Both the position numbers and the translations under genes were made by a program. Below the pieces are notes generated by a model. The model did no database searches. It was not told the DNA's origin and was given only the letters and a program-made list of their open reading frames with translations. Shown in pieces: positions 9,619-17,390 of a stretch of 53,093 nt of DNA. Every line of letters starts with the position of its first letter. The first letter of the stretch is position 1. The stretch is from Actinomycetes bacterium (GTDB taxonomy: Bacteria > Actinomycetota > Actinomycetes > Propionibacteriales > Propionibacteriaceae), in contig JAJZQV010000010.1 of assembly GCA_021803025.1 (NCBI GenBank), forward strand, positions 1 to 53,093, in the 5' to 3' direction.

Positions 9619-10707
9619 GCGCGCCGCTGCTCGACGCGTACGACGACGTGGCGGACCTCGTCGCCGACCTGTGGGCACATCCCGAGGTCGGGTACCAGGA
9701 GACGTACACGTCCGCCCGGATCCGCGACTTCCTCGCCCGCCACGTACCGGGAGTCGAGGTCGCCTCGTTCGCCCGGACAGGCCTGAGGCTCCGGCTCGGT
9801 CCCGGGCACAGCCGTGCGGTCGCCCTCGTCGCCGAGCTGGACGCGCTCCTCGTAGCGGCGCACCCGGATGCCGACCCGGTCACGGGCGCGGTGCACGCGT
9901 GCGGCCACCACACGCAGGTCGGGATCGCGTGCGCCGTCATCGCCGAGCTCGCGCGCCGCCCGTGGGACCTGCCGTTCGACCTCGTCGTCGTGTTCGTGCG
10001 CGCCGAGGAGTACAGCGACCTCGAGACCCGTCGCGGGCCGCGGGACGCCGGGGAGATCGTGTGGTTCGGAGGCAAGCCCGAGGGGATGCGGCTGGGGGCC
10101 TTCGACGACGCCGACGTGGCGGTCCTCACCCACACGATGGGTGGTCTCGTCCGCGCCGATGACGACCAACGTGGTCCCGGACACCGCGAGGGTCTCCACC
10201 GACGTACGGGCGATCGACGTGGAGTGCATGTCGGAGCTGTCCGCGAAGCTCGACGCGATGGCGCACGGGGCCGCACTCGCGCTGGGCGGCGTGGCCGAGG
10301 TCGAGACCGAGGTCGGCTACCTGCCGTTCCGCCAGCATCGGCCCTTCTCGCAGCCGTTCCGTGAGGCGTTCCTCGCTGGGCTGCCCGGCGTGGAGGCGCT
10401 CCTCGACCATCGCGGGGGCTCCGCGGCTGCCGGCGACGTGGGAGACCTCTCGGTCATGCTGCCCTGCATCCAGATCGGCTACTCGGGTCTGGAGGGCACC
10501 GTCCACGGAGCCGACCTCCGCCTCGTCGACCCGGTCACGGTCCTCGACGCGGTGCCCAGGTTCGTGATCGGGGGCCTACGGAGGCTGGGCCCGGTGTGGG
10601 ACGAGGTGGCGACGTACCGGCGCTCGTACGAGGATTACGCGGAGCAGGTGGCGGGGGCTGGGGGAACGGTGGCCACAAGCTCGACCCGGAGCGCCCCGAC
10701 GGCCTGA
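9615..10707 (+). pseudogene. M20-family amidohydrolase/peptidase, disrupted by internal deletion and frameshift
   Basis: The first half (9615 to about 10150) reads as an M20 zinc hydrolase, with HACGHH metal ligands, the catalytic region VRAEEYSD and VLTHTMGG. The second half continues in another frame from about 10160 with TTNVVPDTARVSTDVR and ends with a VHGADLRL His region. In intact M20 enzymes the lid/dimerisation domain of roughly 100 residues lies between THTMGG and NVVPD; here both joins are about 20 bases apart. So a deletion of about 100 codons plus a net frame shift has inactivated the gene. A simple sequencing error cannot explain the missing domain. The intact family removes acyl or amino groups from amino-acid derivatives. 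Confidence 0.82.
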
Positions 10708-10742
10708 GCAGCCCTGCAGACGCTGCGGAGGATCCTGGAGCG

Positions 10743-10966
10743 TTCACGGAGCCGTGAAGCGGCAAACCTAGAACAACGTTAAATCTGCGTCATTTCCGTT
10801 TCATGTACCGCGGTTCGGTTCGAGGTTCTTGGCGGGTCAACAACAGACTGGACAGCGCAGCAGACCCGTGGATGTTTCCCAAGACGTCCCCCGCCAGGTG
10901 TTCCCCAAGGCAATGTGGCAGGTCTGCTGGGCCCGGTCGGAGTCTCCTTTCCGACCGGGCCACACC
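10743..10966 (+). ncRNA. candidate structured RNA between the M20 relic and the Roadblock-like genes
   Basis: This stretch fills the 308-bp gap 10708-11015, which has no convincing gene. It has a perfect palindrome TTCACGG-AG-CCGTGAA (10743-10758), an unusually AT-rich patch with -10-like hexamers (TAGAAC, TTAAAT, about 10769-10785), a 9-bp stem CAGCAGACC (10858-10866) with GGTCTGCTG (10921-10929), and an abutting 11-bp hairpin (10930-10961). Inside the long stem are C-rich loops (TTTCCC, TCCCCC, TTCCCC). Adjacent nested stems suggest a folded transcript of about 100-180 nt. The C-rich loops recall actinobacterial C-rich sRNAs, but it does not match the 6C consensus as I know it. Confidence 0.3.
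10930..10961. terminator. 11-bp perfect hairpin at a convergent gene end
   Basis: GGCCCGGTCGG (10930-10940) pairs perfectly with CCGACCGGGCC (10951-10961) around a 10-base loop. It lies between the end of the plus-strand region and the stop of the minus-strand gene at 11016, so it could terminate from either side. No T-run follows on either strand, as is common in high-GC actinobacteria. Confidence 0.5.
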
Positions 10967-11015
10967 ATTCTCCGAGCGGGTCACACCACCACTCTGAAGC
11001 GCCTGGCGCGAGCGT

Positions 11016-11369
11016 TCAGCAGGCTCCCAGTGCGGCCCTCACGGTCTCGACGACGCCCGTCACCAGCTGTCCGGGGCCGACCTCGTCCGTGAGGTGGACC
11101 GCGGCGGTCACCGTCCCGGTCGTGACGACGACGACGCTGCCGCCGTGAACGGTCAGCACGAGGTGGTCGCCCAGCTCCGAGCCGGCCAGGGCGGCCGCAT
11201 CGCGCATGTCCTCAGCGAGGCGGCCGAGCGAAGGTCCGGTGGCGGCCCGACTGTGGAGGCCCGACACCGTGAGCGCCGAGGCCGAGTCCCAGATGTCGAC
11301 GGCGACGATCGCCGAGCCGAGGCGCTCCTGCAGGCCGGTCACTGCGGCGTCGAGGGCGGGGACCGGCAT
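11016..11369 (-). CDS. Roadblock/LC7-like small protein
   Basis: The 117-aa protein has the size and helix-strand pattern of a Roadblock/LC7 domain: an N-terminal helix (LDAAVTGLQERLG), strands SAIVAVDIW and ALTVSGL, a central helix with AEDMRDAAALAG, strands LVLTVHGGSVVVVT, and a C-terminal helix. In actinobacteria these domains commonly form dimers with small GTPases or sensor proteins (MglB/CvnB style), but no GTPase is present here. Its ATG lies 2 bases after the stop of the longer upstream gene, whose C-terminal half has the same layout, so the pair may form a heterodimer. The domain assignment is by pattern only. Confidence 0.55.
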   Translation of the reverse strand: MPVPALDAAVTGLQERLGSAIVAVDIWDSASALTVSGLHSRAATGPSLGRLAEDMRDAAALAGSELGDHLVLTVHGGSVVVVTTGTVTAAVHLTDEVGPGQLVTGVVETVRAALGAC

Positions 11370-11371
11370 GG

Positions 11372-12103
11372 TCAGTGCTCCCCGCTCGCCGAGACGAGGG
11401 CGCTGCGGAGCCTCGGTACCGAGGAGTCCAGCACGTCGTCCAGGTCGACGAGGTGGCGGTGGACCGTCAGACAGGCCCCGAGCGTGGGCGAGCCGTGCAG
11501 CAGGATCGCGATCCTGCCATCGCGGAGGCCGACGAGGTGCTGCGACCCGGGGTCGCGCAGTCCCGCTTCGGGCAGGGCCGCCTGTACGTCGCGCAGCGCA
11601 CGGTGCCAGACCGGTGCGAGCCGCTCGTACGCGTCGCCCCGGCCGACGAGGGCCAGGCCCGTGCCCGCGTCCCACACGACAGCCTGGTCGAGGCCCTGAC
11701 CGAGTGAGTCGGCAGCTGCGTCCAGCGCGTTCTCCACCGCGGGCAGGTCCACGTGGGTGCGATGCGCGGAGGAGTGGTCGTGCCGGCGTGCCCTTCGGTG
11801 CCGTCGCATGATGATGGCCGCAAAGCCACGGCCGTTGCGGGCGCGGGCCTCGGCCGCGCTCAGGGCCGGCAGCCCGGGGTACCGCTGCGACGGCTTCTGT
11901 CCGCCCGGCCGTGACGCCGGGGACGTCCCATGGGTCTCCTCGCCCTCGAGGCCCCCTGCCTCGGTGGCCTCGTCGTCGAGGGGCTCCGGGGGTGGGGCCG
12001 GGGAGTCGGGGCTGTCCATGCCCTTCGCCCGCCGGGGCTGCGGCCTGGGGCTGCCGAAGAGCGACCAGCGGGAGGAGACCCCGCGGTCCCGGAACAGCCC
12101 CAT
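11372..12103 (-). CDS. hypothetical protein with Pro-rich N-terminus and Roadblock-like C-terminal domain
   Basis: The 243-aa product (from MGLFRDRG at 12103; an in-frame ATG 45 bases earlier is possible but adds only Arg/Gly-rich residues) has a disordered Pro/Glu/Arg-rich stretch (about 1-95), a basic RRHRRARRH patch, and a C-terminal domain (about 120-240) resembling Roadblock/LC7: helix VENALDAAADSLG, strands AVVWDAGTGLALVG, helix, strands HLVGLRDGRIAILLHG. It precedes the shorter Roadblock-like gene by 2 bases, so both are surely one transcript. The basic patch could contact membrane or nucleic acid. The function is unknown. Confidence 0.55.
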   Translation of the reverse strand: MGLFRDRGVSSRWSLFGSPRPQPRRAKGMDSPDSPAPPPEPLDDEATEAGGLEGEETHGTSPASRPGGQKPSQRYPGLPALSAAEARARNGRGFAAIIMRRHRRARRHDHSSAHRTHVDLPAVENALDAAADSLGQGLDQAVVWDAGTGLALVGRGDAYERLAPVWHRALRDVQAALPEAGLRDPGSQHLVGLRDGRIAILLHGSPTLGACLTVHRHLVDLDDVLDSSVPRLRSALVSASGEH

Positions 12104-12193
12104 GCGTCGCGTACCTCCTCGTCGGCGACCTTCCGATCGCCCGCTCACTGTAGGTCGAGGCAGTGACTCGGCAGGGGCTCGGTGGCAATCGTC

Positions 12194-12445
12194 TCACCGC
12201 CTTCGGCGCGACGGAATCACGCGGACTGACTCACCGGCCTCGGCGCGACCGACTCGTGGGGGTGCCTCATCGGCCTCGGCGCGACCGACTCGTGGGGGTG
12301 CCTCACCGGCCTCGGCGCGACCGACTCGTGGGGGTGCCTCACCGGCCTCGGCGCGACCGACTCGTGGGGGTGCCTCACCGGCCTCGGCGCGAACGACTCG
12401 TGGGGGTGCCTCACCGATCTCGGCGCGAACGACTCATGCGGACCT
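12194..12445. repeat. 36-bp tandem repeat (minisatellite), about 7 units
   Basis: The unit contains CTCGGCGCGACCGACTCGTG preceded by CTCACCGGC and followed by GGGGTGC. Unit starts are at 12194 (degenerate), 12230, 12266, 12302, 12338, 12374 and 12410 (degenerate). The inner copies are almost identical while the end copies have diverged, as expected for slippage or unequal crossing over. There are no spacers, so it is not CRISPR. It lies upstream of the Roadblock-like genes and downstream of the tRNA. The stretch 12104-12518 holds nothing else I can identify. Confidence 0.9.
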
Positions 12446-12518
12446 GGCTCAGCGCCCCCTGCACGAGGTTGCGGGGAGGAGGAAGGACTTGGCCACGCCG
12501 GACTGACGCTCGGCGGCC

Positions 12519-12594
12519 TGGTGGAGAAGACGGGACTCGAACCCGCAACCCCCGCCTTGCAAAGGCGGTGCGCTACCAATTGCGCCACTTCCCC
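12519..12594 (-). tRNA. tRNA-Ala (anticodon TGC)
   Basis: On the minus strand the gene starts GGGGAAG and ends CTTCTCC-ACCA, giving a 7-bp acceptor stem with the alanine identity pair G3-U70. The anticodon arm CGCCTTTGCAAGGCG has TGC in the loop, the T arm carries GGTTCGAGTCC, and CCA is encoded. TGC reads GCA/GCG alanine codons. A -10-like TATGCT (12626-12621) lies upstream. No neighbouring tRNA or rRNA is present. Confidence 0.95.
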
Positions 12595-12620
12595 GGGCCC
12601 GCCCGGCGGCGAGCAGGAGA

Positions 12621-12626
12621 AGCATA
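12621..12626 (-). promoter_or_regulatory. -10 box of the tRNA-Ala gene
   Basis: TATGCT on the minus strand lies 27 bases before the first base of the tRNA, which would give a leader of about 20 nt to be trimmed by RNase P. No clear -35 is visible. Confidence 0.4.
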
Positions 12627-12724
12627 CTTGCCGAGCGCCCCGGGGCGCCTGTCGCCGACGACGAGGCGGCCGGTCGGGTCGTCGAGGAGCCCTGCCACCT
12701 CCCCCGCGGCGCCCTATCTGGCAC

Positions 12725-12818
12725 GTCGGTTCACCACGTTAACCCGGTAAACAGGATGTTCTCATGGCAGATCTGCCATGAGAACATCCGGTTTGCCCAC
12801 TTAACATGGTGAACCGAC
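12725..12818. repeat. 94-bp palindromic element, copy 1
   Basis: The element is palindromic over almost its whole length. The centre CATGGCAGATCTGCCATG is a perfect palindrome, ATGTTCTC/GAGAACAT and GGATG/CATCC extend it, and the outer arms GGTTCACCACGTTAA and TTAACATGGTGAACC also pair. A second copy of equal length is at 18553-18646 (81 of 94 bases equal by hand alignment). Several differences are paired changes that keep the stem. Its right end (GTGAACCGAC) is also the start of the adjacent 20-bp tandem repeat. This copy lies between divergent transcription units, so a plain terminator role is unlikely. Confidence 0.85.
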
Positions 12819-12985
12819 ACACGACCTCGTGAACCGACACACCACCTCGTGGACCGACACACCACCTCGTGAACCGACACACCACCTCGTGAACCGACAC
12901 ACGACCTCGTGAACCGACACACCACCTCGTGGACCGACAGGCGACCTCGTGAACCGACAGGCGACCTCGTGGACCGACAGGCGAC
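12811..12985. repeat. 20-bp tandem repeat (minisatellite), about 8.7 units
   Basis: The unit is GAACCGACACACCACCTCGT with minor variants (G for the second base, CAGGCG in the last units). The array begins inside the end of the 94-bp palindrome, so GAACCGAC of the palindrome is the first part of unit 1, suggesting the array grew from the element's edge. Variant types cluster toward the right end. The remaining spacer up to 13085 shows only the -10 of the DUF5318 gene. Confidence 0.9.
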
Positions 12986-13085
12986 CAACCGACGACCTTG
13001 ACGCGAGGGGCGCGGCGAGAAGCCGGGGAGATCCCTGAGGTGCTGCCCTGGAGCCCGTACAGACCGAGCGCCTACCCTGGACGCC

Positions 13086-13505
13086 ATGTGGTCCAAGCGG
13101 CAGACGGTCGACTACGCCTTGCAGCGCCGCCATGCGCTGGAGAGGCTGCGCAGTCGAGTGCGTACGCTGAGGCGTGAGGATCTCTGCGACGCCGACCCGA
13201 TGCTCATCAGGGCGGCGCTCCATCACGGAGAGCTCAGCTCCGTACGGTGCCCGGTCGGCAACTGCGGGCGGCTCGTCACGTTGAACTACACGTTCGGCGA
13301 GCAGCTCGGCCAGTACAGCGGTCGCATCAAGTCGGTGCATGAGCTTGAGGAGATGGAGAATGAGGTCGGCGAGTTCCGCGTCTGTGTCGTCGAGGTGTGC
13401 ACGGAGTGCGGCTGGAACCACATGATCACCTCCTACTTGCTCGGCGACGGCGTGAAGCGCCGGCCACCGCGCCGACAGAGGACCGTCGAGGACATCTATG
13501 GCTGA
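13086..13505 (+). CDS. DUF5318 family protein
   Basis: The 139-aa protein matches DUF5318 as I know it: N-terminal MWSxRQxVDYALxRR, a CPVGNC pair and a later CTECGWNH, suggesting a zinc-ribbon-like metal site formed by four Cys, and the EVCTECGWNHMITSYLLG ending. The gene sits directly before ponA, as Rv0049 does before ponA1 in Mycobacterium, so a role linked to cell-wall synthesis is likely but unproven. The ATG comes 7 bases after TACCCT (13073-13078): a leaderless start. Its end overlaps the ponA start by 8 bases. Confidence 0.9.
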   Translation: MWSKRQTVDYALQRRHALERLRSRVRTLRREDLCDADPMLIRAALHHGELSSVRCPVGNCGRLVTLNYTFGEQLGQYSGRIKSVHELEEMENEVGEFRVCVVEVCTECGWNHMITSYLLGDGVKRRPPRRQRTVEDIYG

Positions 13506-15720
13506 ACGCACGACCGGGGCCCGTCGAGGCAACAACGGCCCCGCCCGCGCTGCATCACCGACAACCGGTGGTTCGCGCACGACCGGAAAGACTGCCAAGA
13601 CGCCCCGACCGCGATGGCAGAGGAGGCTCCTCACGGGCCTCAAGGTGGCTACGATCGCCGTCCTCGTCATCGCCCTGCTCGGCATGGGGGGTCTCGCGAT
13701 CGCCTACCAGCGCACGAGCCTGCCCGACCCCAACGCGGCGTTCCTCACAAACAAGTCGAACGTCTACTACCGGGACGGGACGACGGTCATCGGCTCGTTC
13801 GCCGACCAGAACCGCACGTCGATCCCGTACTCCGACATGCCGCAGACCATCAAGGACGCCGTCGTCGCCGCCGAGAACCGCTCGTTCTGGACGGACAAGG
13901 GCATCTCGCCGACCGGCATCGCGCGGGCCGTGTGGGGGATCCTGCGCGGCACGAGCGCCCTGGGCGGCGGGTCGACGATCACGCAGGAGTACATCAAGAT
14001 CCTCTACCTGACAAGCGACCAGACCGTCAGCCGCAAGGCGAAGGAGATCTTGCTGGCGATCAAGATGGGCCGGTCGATGCCCAAGGAGCAGATCCTCCAG
14101 GGCTACCTCAACACCATCTACTTCGGGCGAGGCGCGTACGGGATCCAGGCCGCCGCGAAGGCGTACTTCAACGTCGACGCCAAGGACCTCACCCTGCAGC
14201 AGTCCGTCGCCCTGGCGGCGATCCTCAACTCCCCGAGCCTGTTCGACCCCGCCGACGGCGAGAAGAACGTGGCCCGGCTCACGAAGCGGTACGCGTACGT
14301 GCTCGACGGCATGGTCCAGATGGGCACGGTCACGCAGGCTCAGGCCGACGCCGCCAAGGCCCTGCCGGTCTTCCCGGACGTGCCGAAGAGCTCCCGCTAC
14401 GGGGGGCCCAAGGGGTTCCTCCTGAAGATGGTCGAGGCGGAGCTCGCTGCCGACGGCTTCGCCCCCGCGACCATCTCGGGCGGCGGTCTCCAGATCACGA
14501 CGACGTTCGACGAGAAGGCACAGGCGGCGGCCGTCGCGTCGGCGCAGAAGTACACCGAGGCCGCCGCGACAGGTGCCAGGACGAAGCAGGACCCCGCCCA
14601 GCTCCACGCTGCGATCGCGTCCGTGGCGGTGGGCAGCGGCGAGGTGCTCGCGCTGTACGGGGGGCCCGACTACCTCACGAGCTCCCGCAACTGGGCGACC
14701 ACGGACAGGCCGGCCGCATCGACGTTCAAGGCGTACGCGGTGGTGGCCGGGCTTCGCAACGGCTTCAGCCTGCGCTCCACGTTCAACGGCAACACATTCA
14801 CGCCGAGGGGCGACACCACCACGATCCGCAACGAGTTCAACAACCAGTACGGGACGGTGTCGCTCGTCAAGGCGACCGCCGACTCCATCAACACCGCGTT
14901 CGTCGACCTCACCCAGCAGATCCCGAACGGCCCGGCACAGGTGATCAAGGCCGCGAACGACGCCGGCGTGACGACCGGCGCCGGCTGGGACGCCAACAAC
15001 CGCATCGCCCTCGGCACCGCGGAGGTGAGCCCGCTCGACCAGGCGACCGGCTACGCGACGCTGGCGAACGGCGGCACGTACGTACCGACGCACGTCGTCA
15101 AGGAGGTCAAGGACTCGACGGGCAAGGTGCTCTACACGGCCAAGCCCCAGGCACAGCCGAACATCGACCCGAAGATCGCCATCGACACCACGTACGCGCT
15201 CGAGAACGTGGTCAACGAGGGTACGGGGGCGAGGGTCTCGAGCCTCGGCCGCGACATCGCCGGCAAGACGGGTACGGCCGACGTCAACGGCCATGTGGTG
15301 TCCAGCTGGTTCATCGGCTACACCAAGCAGGTGTCGACGGCCGTCATGTACGTGGCGGGTGACGGCGGCAACGGGAACCTCGACGTGTACGCGAAGAAGG
15401 GCGACGCGACGTTCTTCGGCGGTACGTACCCGGCACTGACGTGGCTCGACTACATGAAGGTGGCGACCGAGGGACAGCCGAAGCTCACGTTCGACCCGCC
15501 CGTGTACGTCAACGCGACGGCGACCCCGGCCCCGGTGACCTCCTCGCCGCCGACGCAGGTGCCCACGCCGTCGTCGGCGCCGTCGTCGGCCCCGCCGTCG
15601 TCGGCCCCGCCGCCGCCTCCGCCCCCGTCGACCAAGCCGACGCCGTCACAGAGCCCGTCGAGCAAGCCGTCTTCGTCCCCGAGCCTGGGCGGCGGCAAGC
15701 CCTCCGCATCAGCGGGGTAG
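13498..15720 (+). CDS. ponA: bifunctional class A penicillin-binding protein (transglycosylase/transpeptidase)
   Basis: The 740-aa protein polymerises and cross-links peptidoglycan outside the membrane. A basic, Thr/Gly-rich cytoplasmic tail precedes one membrane anchor (about 46-70). The GT51 transglycosylase domain has AENRSFW (catalytic Glu about 126) and GGGSTITQEY (about 157). The transpeptidase has SxxK at S408-K411 (STFK), SxN at S463-N465 (SIN) and KTGT at 590-593. From about residue 675 the tail is Ser/Pro/Thr-rich, as in mycobacterial PonA1. The ATG at 13498 lies inside the end of the DUF5318 gene (8-base overlap), so the two are translationally coupled. Confidence 0.97.
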   Translation: MAERTTGARRGNNGPARAASPTTGGSRTTGKTAKTPRPRWQRRLLTGLKVATIAVLVIALLGMGGLAIAYQRTSLPDPNAAFLTNKSNVYYRDGTTVIGSFADQNRTSIPYSDMPQTIKDAVVAAENRSFWTDKGISPTGIARAVWGILRGTSALGGGSTITQEYIKILYLTSDQTVSRKAKEILLAIKMGRSMPKEQILQGYLNTIYFGRGAYGIQAAAKAYFNVDAKDLTLQQSVALAAILNSPSLFDPADGEKNVARLTKRYAYVLDGMVQMGTVTQAQADAAKALPVFPDVPKSSRYGGPKGFLLKMVEAELAADGFAPATISGGGLQITTTFDEKAQAAAVASAQKYTEAAATGARTKQDPAQLHAAIASVAVGSGEVLALYGGPDYLTSSRNWATTDRPAASTFKAYAVVAGLRNGFSLRSTFNGNTFTPRGDTTTIRNEFNNQYGTVSLVKATADSINTAFVDLTQQIPNGPAQVIKAANDAGVTTGAGWDANNRIALGTAEVSPLDQATGYATLANGGTYVPTHVVKEVKDSTGKVLYTAKPQAQPNIDPKIAIDTTYALENVVNEGTGARVSSLGRDIAGKTGTADVNGHVVSSWFIGYTKQVSTAVMYVAGDGGNGNLDVYAKKGDATFFGGTYPALTWLDYMKVATEGQPKLTFDPPVYVNATATPAPVTSSPPTQVPTPSSAPSSAPPSSAPPPPPPPSTKPTPSQSPSSKPSSSPSLGGGKPSASAG

Positions 15721-15848
15721 CCGCTCTGAGGCAGGCCGGGTCCTGAGTGGGTGCCCGTGACTCGGGTCCCTCGCACTCGGTGCTCGGACTCTTCACGGCG
15801 GGCGCCGTGCGCCGGATCGCGGACAGGCTCTGCCCGTACGATGGCGGC

Positions 15849-17390
15849 GTGACCGCCCCGACCGTGACCGTACCCGCAGGGGAGCCCGCGGAGCGCGGCG
15901 GCTGGTCGGAGGTGATGCTGCGGCGTCTCGGCGGCCCGCTGGGTCGTCACGCGGGGTCACGGCTCGTGCTCGGGCCGGCCGTCGTCATGGTCCTCGCCAC
16001 GCTCAGCTGGCTGCTGCTCATGGCGCACCAGACCTCGTGTCGCCAGACGGACCCCACGACGTCGATCAACGCCATCGCCCGCCTGTGCTACACGGACATC
16101 CCTGTCCTGTACCAGGCGCGGGGGCTCAGCCAAGGAGCCGTCCCCTACATCACGGCTCAGTGGGAGTATCCCGTCCTGACAGGGGGCTTCGTCGAGGTTG
16201 CGCGGCGCATCACGGACGTCCTGGGCGTTCACGCCTCGCCTGACCTCAGCGGCCAGCAGGTGCTGACGAACGCGGACATCTTCTACTCCGTGTGCGCCGT
16301 GATGCTCTTCGGCTGCTTCCTCGTGCTCGTCCTGCTGCAGCTCCACATGGGGGGCCGACGCTGGTGGGCCACCAGCCTCATGGTCGCGGTCGCTCCCGTC
16401 GTCATCGCCGAGGGCCTCATCAACTGGGACATCTTCGCGGTCACCCTGACGGCTGCCGCCTTGTTCGCGTGGGGACGGAGACGGCCGTACGTCGCGGGAC
16501 TGTTCTTCGGCCTCGCCGTCGCCGCGAAGCTGTACCCGCTGTTCATCCTGGGGCCGCTGCTCCTGCTCTGCCTGCGCTCGCGGCGGCTCCGCGCCTTCGG
16601 GCAGCAGCTCGCAGCCGCGGTCGTCACGTGGGTACTCGTCAACGCACCCGTGTTCGTCGCGTCGCCCTCGGGCTGGCTGTACTTCTGGCAGTTCAACATC
16701 GACCGGGGAGCGGACCTGGGATCGATCTGGTACGTGATGAGCCTCGCCGGCCTCCGGCTGCCGAGCCCCGGCACCTGGTCGCTGCTGTTCATGCTCCTGG
16801 GCTGCCTGGGGATCGGCGCCCTGGTCTTCCTCGCCCCACGCCGCCCCCGGGTCGGGCAGGTGGCCTTCCTCGTCGTGGCGCTGTTCTTGGTAGTCAACAA
16901 GGTGTACTCGCCGCAGTACGCGCTGTGGATGCTGCCGCTTCTCGCATTGGCCCGCCCGACGTGGCGCGAATGGGCCGTCTTCAACGTCGCCGAGGTGGCG
17001 TACTACTTCGTGATCTGGGGACATCTCGCCGGCACGCTGCACCCCGGAGACGGCGGGCCGGACCGCGTGTACTGGCTGGCGGTCTTCCTCCGGATGGGTG
17101 TGAGCATCTGGCTCATGGTCGTGGTCGTCAACGACATGCTGAACCCGGGTGAGGACCCGGTGCGCGAGGACGGCGTCGACGACCCGATCGGCGGTCCGCT
17201 CGACCGCGCGGCCGACGCCTGGAGCCTGCGCCTCGTGTCGTTCGGTGCGGAGTCGCCGGCTTTGCGTCCGTCACCCTCGGGCAGCGTCGTGTACGGACCT
17301 GTCGAGGACCCCGACGGGAAGCAGTCGGGGAGACCCAGGCGTGCCCTCGTCGACGACCTGCTCGACGACGGGTCCGACCAGCCGAGGTGA
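15849..17390 (+). CDS. GT-C membrane glycosyltransferase, GT87-like (Rv0051-like position)
   Basis: The 513-aa protein has about 10-12 hydrophobic segments between residues 40 and 445 and a soluble Asp/Pro-rich C-terminus. The INWDIFAV segment and the YSPQYALWMLPL segment fit polyprenol-phosphate-dependent GT-C enzymes (DUF2029/GT87). It follows ponA, as Rv0051 follows ponA1, so it probably adds sugars, perhaps mannose, to a lipid-linked cell-envelope glycan. The GTG at 15849 follows TACGAT plus six bases, the leaderless pattern; an in-frame start 102 bases earlier would add an unlikely leader. Donor and acceptor are unknown. Confidence 0.8.
   Translation: MTAPTVTVPAGEPAERGGWSEVMLRRLGGPLGRHAGSRLVLGPAVVMVLATLSWLLLMAHQTSCRQTDPTTSINAIARLCYTDIPVLYQARGLSQGAVPYITAQWEYPVLTGGFVEVARRITDVLGVHASPDLSGQQVLTNADIFYSVCAVMLFGCFLVLVLLQLHMGGRRWWATSLMVAVAPVVIAEGLINWDIFAVTLTAAALFAWGRRRPYVAGLFFGLAVAAKLYPLFILGPLLLLCLRSRRLRAFGQQLAAAVVTWVLVNAPVFVASPSGWLYFWQFNIDRGADLGSIWYVMSLAGLRLPSPGTWSLLFMLLGCLGIGALVFLAPRRPRVGQVAFLVVALFLVVNKVYSPQYALWMLPLLALARPTWREWAVFNVAEVAYYFVIWGHLAGTLHPGDGGPDRVYWLAVFLRMGVSIWLMVVVVNDMLNPGEDPVREDGVDDPIGGPLDRAADAWSLRLVSFGAESPALRPSPSGSVVYGPVEDPDGKQSGRPRRALVDDLLDDGSDQPR

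Noticed and set aside
8294-10276. 660-codon minus-strand frame
   Set aside because: Antisense to the 618-aa gene and the M20 relic; composition is low complexity (Arg/Ser/Pro) with no domain.
12163-12750. Frame encoding 12-residue repeats, running through the tRNA gene
   Set aside because: It translates the 36-bp minisatellite and then the antisense strand of tRNA-Ala.
12194-12985. Tandem arrays taken as CRISPR
   Set aside because: Repeat units are directly contiguous with no spacers and no cas genes are nearby.
12801-13685. Minus-strand frame with 20-residue repeats
   Set aside because: It is made from the 20-bp minisatellite and the antisense of DUF5318 and ponA; no ribosome site.
13555-15294. 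579-codon minus-strand frame opposite ponA
   Set aside because: Antisense to clear PBP motifs; no family features.
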